23,235 nucleotides of DNA from JAAFHN01 sp031421855 (lineage in GTDB: Bacteria > Pseudomonadota > Gammaproteobacteria > Burkholderiales > Burkholderiaceae_C). Shown one piece after another: positions 8,001-14,384 of this stretch. Numbering within the stretch: position 1 is the first letter of the stretch; the number at the start of each line of letters is the position of its first letter. Under the pieces are notes generated by a model, which saw only the letters and a program-made list of their open reading frames with translations, was not told the origin of the DNA and made no database searches. A program made the position numbers and the translations under genes. The stretch is from positions 1 through 23,235 of the forward strand of contig JANOPN010000156.1 in the NCBI GenBank assembly GCA_031421855.1, read 5' to 3'.

Positions 8001-8237
8001 CAAGTGATCAGCGATACCGGTAACCCACAACCGTCAAACTTCCGTCTGCTTCTTGGGTCTCAAATCCAGTCCACGTGGAAATTTGGCATCTTCCCATTCG
8101 TTGAATTCCCCCCGTTCGTAACGACCACCGTGCCCAGCATTCTCAGCGGGGCGTTTTATCTCACCGTTTGCAACGACCGGCGCGGAACCTGCTCCAACAA
8201 CATTCCTGCCAGCCACCGGTTCACGATTTTGCCGTGA
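5058..8237 (+). CDS. Large lipoprotein with carboxypeptidase-regulatory/Ig-like and PKD-like regions (paralogue 1)
   Basis: 1059 aa, function not recognised. The start at 5058 has GAGG 8 nt upstream and gives a signal peptide ending LGLNAC (Cys29). It is followed by a Pro/Ser linker, a Gly/Asp stretch GGDGGGDSGSGGG (about 74-86), and a beta-sandwich of the carboxypeptidase-regulatory/Ig type (GAPIKRARVVITDRTGRT, then TNDEGNYFVKF) at about 90-150. A long beta-rich middle contains RYVRRVQNNPAMQAD and GIRAVRIKGPGLP. A PKD-like segment (RYEWRVNGGPV, then FPSAGVFDIIVTLYTAGG) lies at about 745-822. Three pairs of Cys are shared with the next gene. Expected location is the outer membrane or cell surface. 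An adhesin or structural surface role is possible but unproven; no enzyme motif was seen. Confidence 0.8.
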   Translation: MHAQERRNTGTSSLALLFFLVGALGLNACSGGSSPAPASPPAVIEPPLDPLRPQPAVSGGDAASTFGVAPQDVGGDGGGDSGSGGGAGDGAPIKRARVVITDRTGRTAVGQTNDEGNYFVKFSSSFQAPIVTKIITPAGVVYTSASNEAPAAAKILRLNVNPFTDKIVSDALASTVKGTDKTFNGADIDAARLTSATADMLSSVRTALSFSGITTTAAFDPIKSVYAYNGTGVDAVLESIAHTRNPNTGATELRAKLAGVNVDADGAPRPTLVSSTTPLVTTQVATAANPALNFAKLNAWVTALNQCIASGGGANSTCYSALFTSNYMRNSRNFEEDFRNLFSETGGSSVVGSVARNPVVLAVRASPGSSVNDSTSVEITVRQPRTGPLAGNRATPVEYIKLIEFRRDDALSASPAVNWLAHGNQRPFDASTSTRYVRRVQNNPAMQADVLGQSPSRNESHLQFSLNTRRFDVATKAYVDAGIRAVRIKGPGLPVAGLVMTPSRVPGVATLAVHNKVGSIPLAATVSVSTGDSFGLNWSGLNGQALAQAWPSTSVQYADTPLASFAGLGAFASYTTEVFRVGSANPSVADSTFTMANVSEVAAPASRAGVAVHDLSPSSALVTAPAPAVTAPATSVKIRWINNPNAAPVSFARVGAENPTVDYGATVANAFVVDSQVTEVDIPTPLGLPELRLNNTLDRRQISIWNRPGRADFQNLLVWSNPTTVAGAENNPNIAIVANPEFTPDVTQTVSFSVTGTTTRLLSNGAVDPLVRYEWRVNGGPVLSSSAIFQASFPSAGVFDIIVTLYTAGGNGYSASRVFSVRPSVGPVFSSVGQPNSVSQVSISAAGLSSSSRVFLTSIHLIGGERVVNNEVLALRLVVPGVLISDQSLWEISIPHGNAETLRLAYLCATAVSDNTCQYIGDAYTNGTPAVLPRALLSIWTTPDPSAFPQQSTGTAVLRRNEPLRFSGTFFGDIDLNLHAIQVISDTGNPQPSNFRLLLGSQIQSTWKFGIFPFVEFPPFVTTTVPSILSGAFYLTVCNDRRGTCSNNIPASHRFTILP

Positions 8238-8687
8238 TGCACCAATGCCCTGTATCAGGCGATTCACGGACGAACCGGTACGGCTTGAATCACTTAGAAA
8301 AATATAGCAGCTAACCCAATGAATCCTTTGACAAAGTGCCAATTTGTAATCAGATTTTCGTGACGTAACCGCCCTGACACCCGGCCATCCGGCAACGAGT
8401 CCACAGGGCGCAACTGGGGCATCGGGCGACATGCACACACCCTCTTCGAGAGCTGACCGTTGCCGCCCCGAACAACCGGGTGCAGTTATCCCCACTGATC
8501 CTGCTTGCAATTGATCTGCCGTTGCGACGTCATGCTTTGGGTCTTTGGTATCCACTTGCCATGCGCTTCCTTGCCCGCCTGTTGCGTATTGGCACAACGC
8601 GAGGCACAACACAAACTTTATGGGTGCGCTCAACCTGAATAGCGGTCACACTGAATCTGAAAATCAATCAACGACAACGAGGCAGAC
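8238..8687. other. Intergenic region between the two lipoprotein genes
   Basis: 450 bp with no convincing gene. A GATTCA/TGAATC inverted repeat lies about 30 bp after the first stop but has no T-run. A dispersed-repeat copy is at 8303-8340. The remainder (8341-8687) holds no structure I can name; it presumably contains the promoter of the second gene. GAGG just before 8688 is the ribosome binding site, in the same context (cgaggca) as that of the first gene, suggesting the duplication included the translation start region. Confidence 0.5.
8303..8340 (+). repeat. Dispersed ~40-bp repeat, copy D
   Basis: tatagcagctaacccaatga followed by atcctttgacaaagtgcc matches the family (TAGCA..AACCCAATGAATC..TGAC.AAGTGCC). 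It stands alone between the paralogous lipoprotein genes. Confidence 0.7.
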
Positions 8688-11600
8688 ATGTTTCACGGCA
8701 AATTTTCGATTAACGCACCGACTCGCCGCACAGGGCCGCATCGCCCAGCTCTTGTAATTCTCTTTGCATTGGCGGCCACCCTCGGCGCCTGCGGCGGTGG
8801 CGGCTCATCGCCTACTCCGGCGCCCGCACCCGCCGTGGTCACGCCGCCTGCTCCGGCGCCGGTCGCGCCGCCACCACCGCCTGATCCGTTGACTGGGCAA
8901 CCATCTGTCAACGCAAGCGATGCGACCGGCACATTCAATGTCGCGCTGGTCGATATCGGCGGCGACGGCGGTGGCGATTCGGGGTCAGGCGGCGGCGCAG
9001 GCGATGGTGCACCGATCAAACGTGCGCGGGTCGTCGTCATCGACCGCACTGGTCGCACGGTCTCGGGTCAGACCAATGACGATGGCAATTACTTTGTGAA
9101 GTTTCCGTCGAGCTTTCAAGCCCCCATCGTTACCCGCGTCATCACCCCGGCCGGTGTCATCTACAGCTCTGCGTCCAACGAGTCGCCAGCGGCGGGCAAA
9201 ATCCTGCGCCTCAACATCAACCCCCTCACCGACAAAATCGTCAGCGACGCGCTCGCAGGCACCGTCAAAGGCACCGACAAGGCTTTCACCGGGGCAGACA
9301 TCGATGCCACCAAACTCACCGTCGCCACAGCCGACATGCTCAGCTCGGTGCGCTCGGCGCTCAACGTGGCGGGCATCACCACCACGGCTGCATTTGACCC
9401 CGTCAAATCGGTCTACGCCTATAACGGCACCGGTGTGGATGCGGTGCTGGAGTCAATCGCTCACACCCGAAACCCCAATACCGGCGCGACCGAGCTGAGG
9501 GCCAAGCTCGCTGGCCTCAACGTTGACGCTGACGGCGCGGCGCGTGCCACCTTGGTCAGCAGCACAACGCCACTGGCGACTACACAAGTCGCGATCCCGA
9601 CAACACCAGCGCTGAACTTCGCCAAACTCAATGCCTGGGTCAGCGCCCTCAACCAGTGCATCGCCACGGGCGTTGCCACCGGCCCCGCTTGTCGCACCAA
9701 TCTGTTCAGCAGCAATTTCTTGCAATCAAGCCGAACGCTTGACGAAGATTTCGCTACGCTGCTCAGCGAAACCGGAAGACTGCCCGTCGTGGGCAGCGTC
9801 GTTCGCAACCCCGTGGTGCTCGCTGTGTTGAGCTCGGTCGGCAGCGCGATTGACGACATTGCCGTGGTGGAAGTCACGATTCGCCAACCCCGCACCGGTC
9901 CACTCGCGGGCAATCGCACCACACCGATTGAGTACACAAAAGTCATTGTCTTCAGGCGCGATGATGTCTTGACTGGTGCTTCTGCGGGTAACTGGCTCGC
10001 CCACGGTAACCAACGTCCCTTCATCGCTTCAGTCAACACCCGCTACGTGCGCCGAGTGCAAAACAACCCCGCCATGCAAGCCGACGCAGCTGGGCAAGAC
10101 CCCAGTCGGATTGAGTCGCGGCTCCAATTTCAGATCACGCGTTCCCGCTATGACGCGGCCACCAATTCCTACGTTGATGCGGGTATTCGCGCCGTGCGCA
10201 TCAAAGGCCCAGGCCTCAGCGCAGCTGGTTTGGTGATGACGCCGTCCAGCGTGCCCGGCACAACTTGGCTCGGGGTGCACAACAAAATCGGTAGCATTCC
10301 GCTCACGGTCACCACCACAGCCCTCAGCAACGACTCATTCACCCTCAATTGGTCGACCTTGAATGGTCAGCCGCTGGCTCAGACTTGGCCAAGCGCCAGT
10401 GTGTCTGCTTCAGACGCGCCACTGGCCAACTTCGCGGGTCTCGCATCGTTCGCACGCTACACGGTTGAGGTCTTTCGGGTCGGCAGCGCCAGCCCATCAG
10501 TCGCTGACACCACCTTCACCATGAGCAACCTCGCAGAGGTCACGGCCCCGGCAGCGCTCTCTGGCGTGGTCGTGCATGACCTCAGCCCGTCCGTTGCCCT
10601 GGTCACAGCCCCCGCGCCCGGCGTTTCCGCGTCAGGACCTTCAGGTAGCAGCGTCAAGGTTCGCTGGGTCAATAACGCCAACGCCACGCCGGTTTCACAG
10701 GCCAGGGTCTTCGGCCAATCCGGTGGCAATATCGTTGACTACGGTGCCAACGTCGACAACGCTTTTGTGATCAACTCTCAAGCTACCGACGCTGACGTTT
10801 TGACGCCATTCGGCCTGCCTGGGCTTCGAGTCAACAACCCAAGTGAATTCCGGTCAGTCGCGATTTGGAGTCGCCCCGGGCGTGCGAATTTTGAGAATCG
10901 GATCCAATGGAATAACCCGACCGTTGCGCAACCACCCACATGGTCGATTGTTGCTGTGGGGAGCACGACCCTGACGCTTGGCCAAACCACTGCATTCATC
11001 ATCACCGGCACGCCTACTGTTTTGTTGAGCAATGGGGTCGTAGAACCGCTTCTACCCCCGTACAACTGGCGGTCAAACGGCATCCTCATCGCGACCTCGA
11101 CGATGCCCAGCGTGCAGTCCGCGTTCTACAGCCCCGGTACGTTTGGCGTTACCGTGTCCGCAGCCACACCAGGCGGCTTGATTTACACTTCAAGTCCGTT
11201 GACGATCGTCGCCACGAATCCGTCCGCTCCCTTTGTCCCCTCACTTCTGAGCATCCAGTCGATTGCCGGCGCGTCGGTACCCATTGACCTGACGGCTACC
11301 GGCATGCTGGCTGGCGTTCGGATTGAGTTGCGCCGCGTCATTGCATCGTCAAGCGGCAATCGCGTCGAGACGGAAGTTGTACTGCCAACCTCAATCGCCG
11401 GCAATCGCTTCATCGCGACGGTCGTTCTACCCTCATTCAGGGACTATCGCAGCGCGGTTCTTTGCCAAGCTGTTATCACCGGTGAAGCCTGCGCCAACGC
11501 GGGCAGTATCTTTAGCAACGGTGTGTTGCCAAGCCCAGGTTTAACCAGCCTTAACAGCGTTGGCATCACACCGGCTGTCGCCAACGCGCAAACCGTGAGA

Positions 11601-11885
11601 ACGTTTGTGCTGCCCTACACCGGCGAATTAAACCAAGGATTTTTCTGGGCCCAGCACTCTCTCACCGCATCTGCCAATGGAGTGTGGAGCGATTTCGGTC
11701 GCCTCGTCTCAAGACTGTCCTTTGAGCCGTCAGGGACAATTACCGGTGATTGGAGCTTCAGCGCAAGCATGACTCCCGGCACGTACTTCACCAGAATTTG
11801 CCAAATTGCAACCCCCGCCAACAATAACAACAGCAACTTCGCATGCACCGCTGCTGCGCCCCAAACCTTCACCGTCACGCCTTGA
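8688..11885 (+). CDS. Large lipoprotein with carboxypeptidase-regulatory/Ig-like region (paralogue 2)
   Basis: 1065 aa, function not recognised. It is a tandem paralogue of the preceding gene. The ATG at 8688 follows GAGG by 5 nt, and the signal peptide ends TLGAC (Cys35), then a Pro/Ala linker and the same GGDGGGDSGSGGG run (about 91-103). Residues ~92-730 match paralogue 1 almost without gaps (for example YNGTGVDAVLESIAHTRNPN and GIRAVRIKGPGLS). After SRPGRANFEN the two differ strongly and only landmarks remain: LLSNGVVEPL, a Cys pair at AVLCQAVITGEAC, and a terminal Cys pair before the QTFTVTP end. No catalytic motif was seen. Likely anchored in the outer membrane; a surface or adhesive role is inference from the beta-rich architecture. 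Confidence 0.8.
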   Translation: MFHGKFSINAPTRRTGPHRPALVILFALAATLGACGGGGSSPTPAPAPAVVTPPAPAPVAPPPPPDPLTGQPSVNASDATGTFNVALVDIGGDGGGDSGSGGGAGDGAPIKRARVVVIDRTGRTVSGQTNDDGNYFVKFPSSFQAPIVTRVITPAGVIYSSASNESPAAGKILRLNINPLTDKIVSDALAGTVKGTDKAFTGADIDATKLTVATADMLSSVRSALNVAGITTTAAFDPVKSVYAYNGTGVDAVLESIAHTRNPNTGATELRAKLAGLNVDADGAARATLVSSTTPLATTQVAIPTTPALNFAKLNAWVSALNQCIATGVATGPACRTNLFSSNFLQSSRTLDEDFATLLSETGRLPVVGSVVRNPVVLAVLSSVGSAIDDIAVVEVTIRQPRTGPLAGNRTTPIEYTKVIVFRRDDVLTGASAGNWLAHGNQRPFIASVNTRYVRRVQNNPAMQADAAGQDPSRIESRLQFQITRSRYDAATNSYVDAGIRAVRIKGPGLSAAGLVMTPSSVPGTTWLGVHNKIGSIPLTVTTTALSNDSFTLNWSTLNGQPLAQTWPSASVSASDAPLANFAGLASFARYTVEVFRVGSASPSVADTTFTMSNLAEVTAPAALSGVVVHDLSPSVALVTAPAPGVSASGPSGSSVKVRWVNNANATPVSQARVFGQSGGNIVDYGANVDNAFVINSQATDADVLTPFGLPGLRVNNPSEFRSVAIWSRPGRANFENRIQWNNPTVAQPPTWSIVAVGSTTLTLGQTTAFIITGTPTVLLSNGVVEPLLPPYNWRSNGILIATSTMPSVQSAFYSPGTFGVTVSAATPGGLIYTSSPLTIVATNPSAPFVPSLLSIQSIAGASVPIDLTATGMLAGVRIELRRVIASSSGNRVETEVVLPTSIAGNRFIATVVLPSFRDYRSAVLCQAVITGEACANAGSIFSNGVLPSPGLTSLNSVGITPAVANAQTVRTFVLPYTGELNQGFFWAQHSLTASANGVWSDFGRLVSRLSFEPSGTITGDWSFSASMTPGTYFTRICQIATPANNNNSNFACTAAAPQTFTVTP

Positions 11886-11923
11886 CTGAAACCGCACGTG
11901 CAACACTTGCTTAGATTGCGCCC

Positions 11924-11950
11924 TACAATAAACATCATTTGTATGACAAA
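11924..11950 (+). promoter_or_regulatory. Candidate -10 and operator of the first toxin-antitoxin pair
   Basis: TACAAT at 11924-11929 resembles a -10 element, but no good -35 stands 17 bp upstream. TTTGT-ATG-ACAAA (11938-11950) is a perfect 5-bp inverted repeat directly before the Shine-Dalgarno AAGGG, a plausible site for autorepression by the RHH antitoxin. Confidence 0.35.
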
Positions 11951-11958
11951 GGGTTCCT

Positions 11959-12180
11959 ATGCTGTCCGTTCGACTTGCCCCAGATTTAGCGACCGAGCTC
12001 GACGTGTTTTGCGCCACCGGTGAGCAAAGCAAATCCAAAGTGGTGCAACTTGCGCTGCGTAACTTTTTAAGAGACGCAAGAGACGATCCGTTTTTTGGGC
12101 TGATCGGCTCTGGTAACCGCGCCTGCACCACCGACCAAGTGATGCGGGCATCGCGCGGCGACGACTGGCGTCAGCCTTGA
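11959..12180 (+). CDS. vapB: Ribbon-helix-helix (CopG-type) antitoxin, VapB-like
   Basis: 73 aa. The N-terminal MLSVRLAPDLATELDVFCAT, followed by KSKVVQLALRNFL, has the strand-helix-helix pattern of RHH antitoxins. The C-terminal half (DDPFFGLIGSGN to GDDWRQP) is the likely toxin-binding tail. AAGGG is 6 nt upstream of the ATG. Its stop codon overlaps the start of the PIN-domain gene (TTGA), the usual antitoxin-first arrangement. It should neutralise the toxin and repress its own promoter. Confidence 0.85.
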   Translation: MLSVRLAPDLATELDVFCATGEQSKSKVVQLALRNFLRDARDDPFFGLIGSGNRACTTDQVMRASRGDDWRQP

Positions 12181-12578
12181 CCATCTTGGTCGACACCAAT
12201 GTCTGGATCGACCTCATCCAGGCAGACCCCGACTGGCTGGAGTGGTCAAGAGGCCAGCTCATTCGAGCCCGCGCCAGCGACGACATCGTCATCAATGCGG
12301 TGATTTATGCCGAACTTGTACCCACTTACGACCGCCAAGCCGATTTGGACGAATTCGTACGCCTGAGCAAGGCCAGTATGAAGCCCTTGAATGCTAAAGC
12401 CGCTTGGGACGCGGGCATCGCTTTCGCCGCGTATCGGGCTAAGGGTGGCACCAAAACCAGCGTGATCGCAGATTTCTTCATCGGCGCGCAGGCCCAATGC
12501 GAAAACTGGGCATTGCTCACGCGTGATGCTGGGCGTTACCGCACCTACTTCCCTCGGCTTCAGTTGATCTGCCCGTGA
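12177..12578 (+). CDS. vapC: PIN-domain ribonuclease toxin, VapC family
   Basis: 133 aa. VapC toxins are Mg2+-dependent endoribonucleases of the PIN fold, many cutting tRNA or rRNA. The acidic residues are all present: D6 in ILVDTNVWIDL, E46 in VIYAEL, D99 in VIADFFIGAQA, and D117 in LLTRDAGRY. Translation starts at TTG (12177), overlapping the antitoxin stop by TTGA, so the two are translationally coupled. The ATG-less start is supported by the position of the conserved N-terminal strand immediately after it. The downstream desaturase-family gene converges, with stops 4 bp apart. Confidence 0.9.
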   Translation: MTILVDTNVWIDLIQADPDWLEWSRGQLIRARASDDIVINAVIYAELVPTYDRQADLDEFVRLSKASMKPLNAKAAWDAGIAFAAYRAKGGTKTSVIADFFIGAQAQCENWALLTRDAGRYRTYFPRLQLICP

Positions 12579-12581
12579 GCG

Positions 12582-13559
12582 CTACGAGCGCCGAACCAAG
12601 CAAACAAACAAGCGCTTCAACCCCAGCCATTGCTGGCTCACCAGCCCTCGCCCGTAATCACGGCCCTGCTCGACTTGATCGCGAACGCCGGTCGGATCGA
12701 AGCGCTTTTCAAAATTGCCGGTACGAAACAGCATGTCCCACCACGGCAACAATACGCCAAAGTTGTGGCCGCCGAGCACCACTTTGGCATCAGCATTCAC
12801 GGTTTCGTGGCCAATGCCGATGGCATGATGCAAGCGGTGAAAGCGCGGACTGACCCAAATGCGCTCACCGATTTGGCCAAACCACAGGCGCACATTGGCG
12901 TGTTGCAGGCTTTCACTCAGCTGCGTGATCGCCACGACAGCCATGAATTGACCGGGCGATACGCCGATCAATTGCGCCACAAAAACCATCAATCCGTCAC
13001 GCAGCAAGTCATCCAGCACGTGATTGCGGTTGTCGCTCCACATCGTCATTTGGCGCTGGGCGTGGTGCAGGCTGTGTAGCTGCCACCACCAGTTGAATTG
13101 ATGCTGAGCGCGGTGAATCCAATAATCCACAAAATCGAACACCACCAAATAGATCAAGAGGCTGATCAAGGCCAAATCGGTCACGCCTGGCCACATTTGG
13201 TCGATGTGCCAAGTCTGCCAACCGTTGGTGCGTAGCCAGCCAACGATTTCGTCAAACAACGGGTCAACGGCAAAAAATAGGCCGAGGCGAAAAATGCCAA
13301 GGCGGTGAATCACGGTGTAAATGATGTCCACCCGCACCGTTGCGCGATCCAACATCGGCTCAACGGGCATGGCGCGCTGCAACGCACCAAAAACAACCGC
13401 AATGATGAGCAACTGCACCGCGCCAATCATGAGCCAAGCGGTTGCCGCAAAGCCGTCTTCGACAAAAGCGCCCATGCCCAGACCATAAATGATCGGTTGA
13501 ATCAAGGACTCGAACAAACGCTGCTGCGCAAGGTCAAACGTGGCTATAAACCAGTCCAT
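12582..13559 (-). CDS. Sterol desaturase / fatty acid hydroxylase family membrane protein
   Basis: 325 aa. It belongs to the membrane di-iron oxygenases that hydroxylate or desaturate lipids (the family includes sterol desaturases, carotenoid hydroxylases and alkylglycerol monooxygenase). The histidine clusters are intact: HRAQH (149-153), LHSLHHA (161-167) and RFHRLHHA (239-246), with HNFG near 265. Hydrophobic segments occur at about 40-60, 80-98, 127-145 and 190-212. The start ATG shares one base with the stop of the deacetylase gene (TGATG), so the two are translationally coupled in one operon. The real substrate cannot be told from sequence. Confidence 0.87.
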   Translation of the reverse strand: MDWFIATFDLAQQRLFESLIQPIIYGLGMGAFVEDGFAATAWLMIGAVQLLIIAVVFGALQRAMPVEPMLDRATVRVDIIYTVIHRLGIFRLGLFFAVDPLFDEIVGWLRTNGWQTWHIDQMWPGVTDLALISLLIYLVVFDFVDYWIHRAQHQFNWWWQLHSLHHAQRQMTMWSDNRNHVLDDLLRDGLMVFVAQLIGVSPGQFMAVVAITQLSESLQHANVRLWFGQIGERIWVSPRFHRLHHAIGIGHETVNADAKVVLGGHNFGVLLPWWDMLFRTGNFEKRFDPTGVRDQVEQGRDYGRGLVSQQWLGLKRLFVCLVRRS

Positions 13560-14383
13560 CAGGGTGCCTTTGATGAAATTTGATTGAGCGCAGCGGCAAT
13601 TTGCGGATGCTCAGACACGGGCGCAAAGCAAAATCCACGCGATTTGAGGCCCACGATGAGGGGCTCAAGCACGGCGGGCGCCCACGGGTCTTGACGCGAC
13701 CAAACACCCAAATGAGCCAACATGATGTCGCCGCCGCGAATGTCGCGCAGCGCCTTTTTGAGCAACCCGTCATTGGGAAATTTTTCACTCGGCAACTCGT
13801 CGCCCAAAAACCCAGCATCGCTCCAGCCCACGTGTACAAAGCCGCAATTTTTCGCAACCGCCAACAATTTAGGCGAGGTTTTACCGCCTGGCGCCCTGAA
13901 AAGCGCCCTGAAAAGCGCCGTTGTACCGGGTTTTTCAGGCGGCGCGAGGTCGTTTAAACGATTGACGGGTTTGCGAAGCGCTTCGCAATACTCGGCATCA
14001 GAAACAACCAGCTTCTTGCCGGTGTTGGGCCCAGCCGTGGGTCGCACCTCGAAGCCACTGGGTGTGTCGCGCAACCAAATCCAGTGATCCCAAGTGTGCG
14101 AACCAAACTCGTGACGCTCGCCCATGCGCGCCCGCCACCACGGCGCCCATTGATCGTCGAGCGACGCGCCATCGGTCTTGGTGCGTTCGTTTGCGGCAAA
14201 AAAGGTCACCTTCACATCGTGGCGCTTGAGCACATCCGCCACCAGTGGCGCAACAGCCATGTGACCGGTGTCAAAAGTGAGGTAAACCGCTTTTTTAACG
14301 TCAATACAGCTCTTGGTCGCCGCATTCATTGGATTTGATGCTATCAATAGAGTAGCGACCAACAACGAACGACCCCAATCCAT
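13559..14383 (-). CDS. Exported polysaccharide deacetylase-like (NodB homology) protein
   Basis: 274 aa. NodB-domain enzymes remove N- or O-acetyl groups from sugars using a metal held by Asp-His-His. Motifs in order: YLTFDTGH (34-41), GSHTWDH (94-100, with H96 and H100), FRAPGG (162-167), GWSDAG (186-191) and MLAHLG (221-226). The first motif is TFDTG instead of TFDDG, so the usual metal-ligand Asp is a Thr (T39). The start at 14383 is chosen because GAGG precedes it by 7 nt, giving a short signal peptide; part of that peptide is read from a dispersed-repeat copy. A 12-bp tandem duplication makes ALFRALFRAPGG next to motif 3. It starts one base after the propeller gene's stop. Confidence 0.83.
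   Translation of the reverse strand: MDWGRSLLVATLLIASNPMNAATKSCIDVKKAVYLTFDTGHMAVAPLVADVLKRHDVKVTFFAANERTKTDGASLDDQWAPWWRARMGERHEFGSHTWDHWIWLRDTPSGFEVRPTAGPNTGKKLVVSDAEYCEALRKPVNRLNDLAPPEKPGTTALFRALFRAPGGKTSPKLLAVAKNCGFVHVGWSDAGFLGDELPSEKFPNDGLLKKALRDIRGGDIMLAHLGVWSRQDPWAPAVLEPLIVGLKSRGFCFAPVSEHPQIAAALNQISSKAP
13891..13914 (-). repeat. 12-bp tandem duplication in the deacetylase gene
   Basis: The plus-strand unit gcgccctgaaaa occurs twice in immediate succession, identical base for base. In the gene it duplicates four residues (LFRA-LFRA) directly before the conserved APGG of NodB motif 3. Perfect identity suggests a recent event. Confidence 0.9.
14303..14350 (-). repeat. Dispersed ~40-bp repeat, copy E (encodes part of a signal peptide)
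   Basis: On the minus strand, ctattgatagcatcaaatcc followed by aatgaatgcggcgaccaaga is a good family match. It is read in frame as LLIASNPMNAATKSC, the hydrophobic end and cleavage region of the deacetylase signal peptide. Confidence 0.75.
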
Positions 14384-14384
14384 T

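Noticed and set aside
8034..8633. A 199-codon minus-strand open frame overlapping the end of lipoprotein gene 1 and the following intergenic region
   Set aside because: Half of it is antisense to a real gene, no family is recognisable, and there is no ribosome binding site. The composition (many Cys, Trp, Arg) is that of a shadow frame.
9001..9600. Possible assembly duplication creating the second lipoprotein gene
   Set aside because: The two genes differ throughout at many codon positions and have different signal peptides and C-termini, so this is a true old duplication and not an assembly artefact.
12579..12591. GCGCT-ACG-AGCGC hairpin at the end of the first vapC as a terminator
   Set aside because: The stem is only 5 bp and there is no T-run on either strand; it overlaps the stop codon region of the convergent gene.
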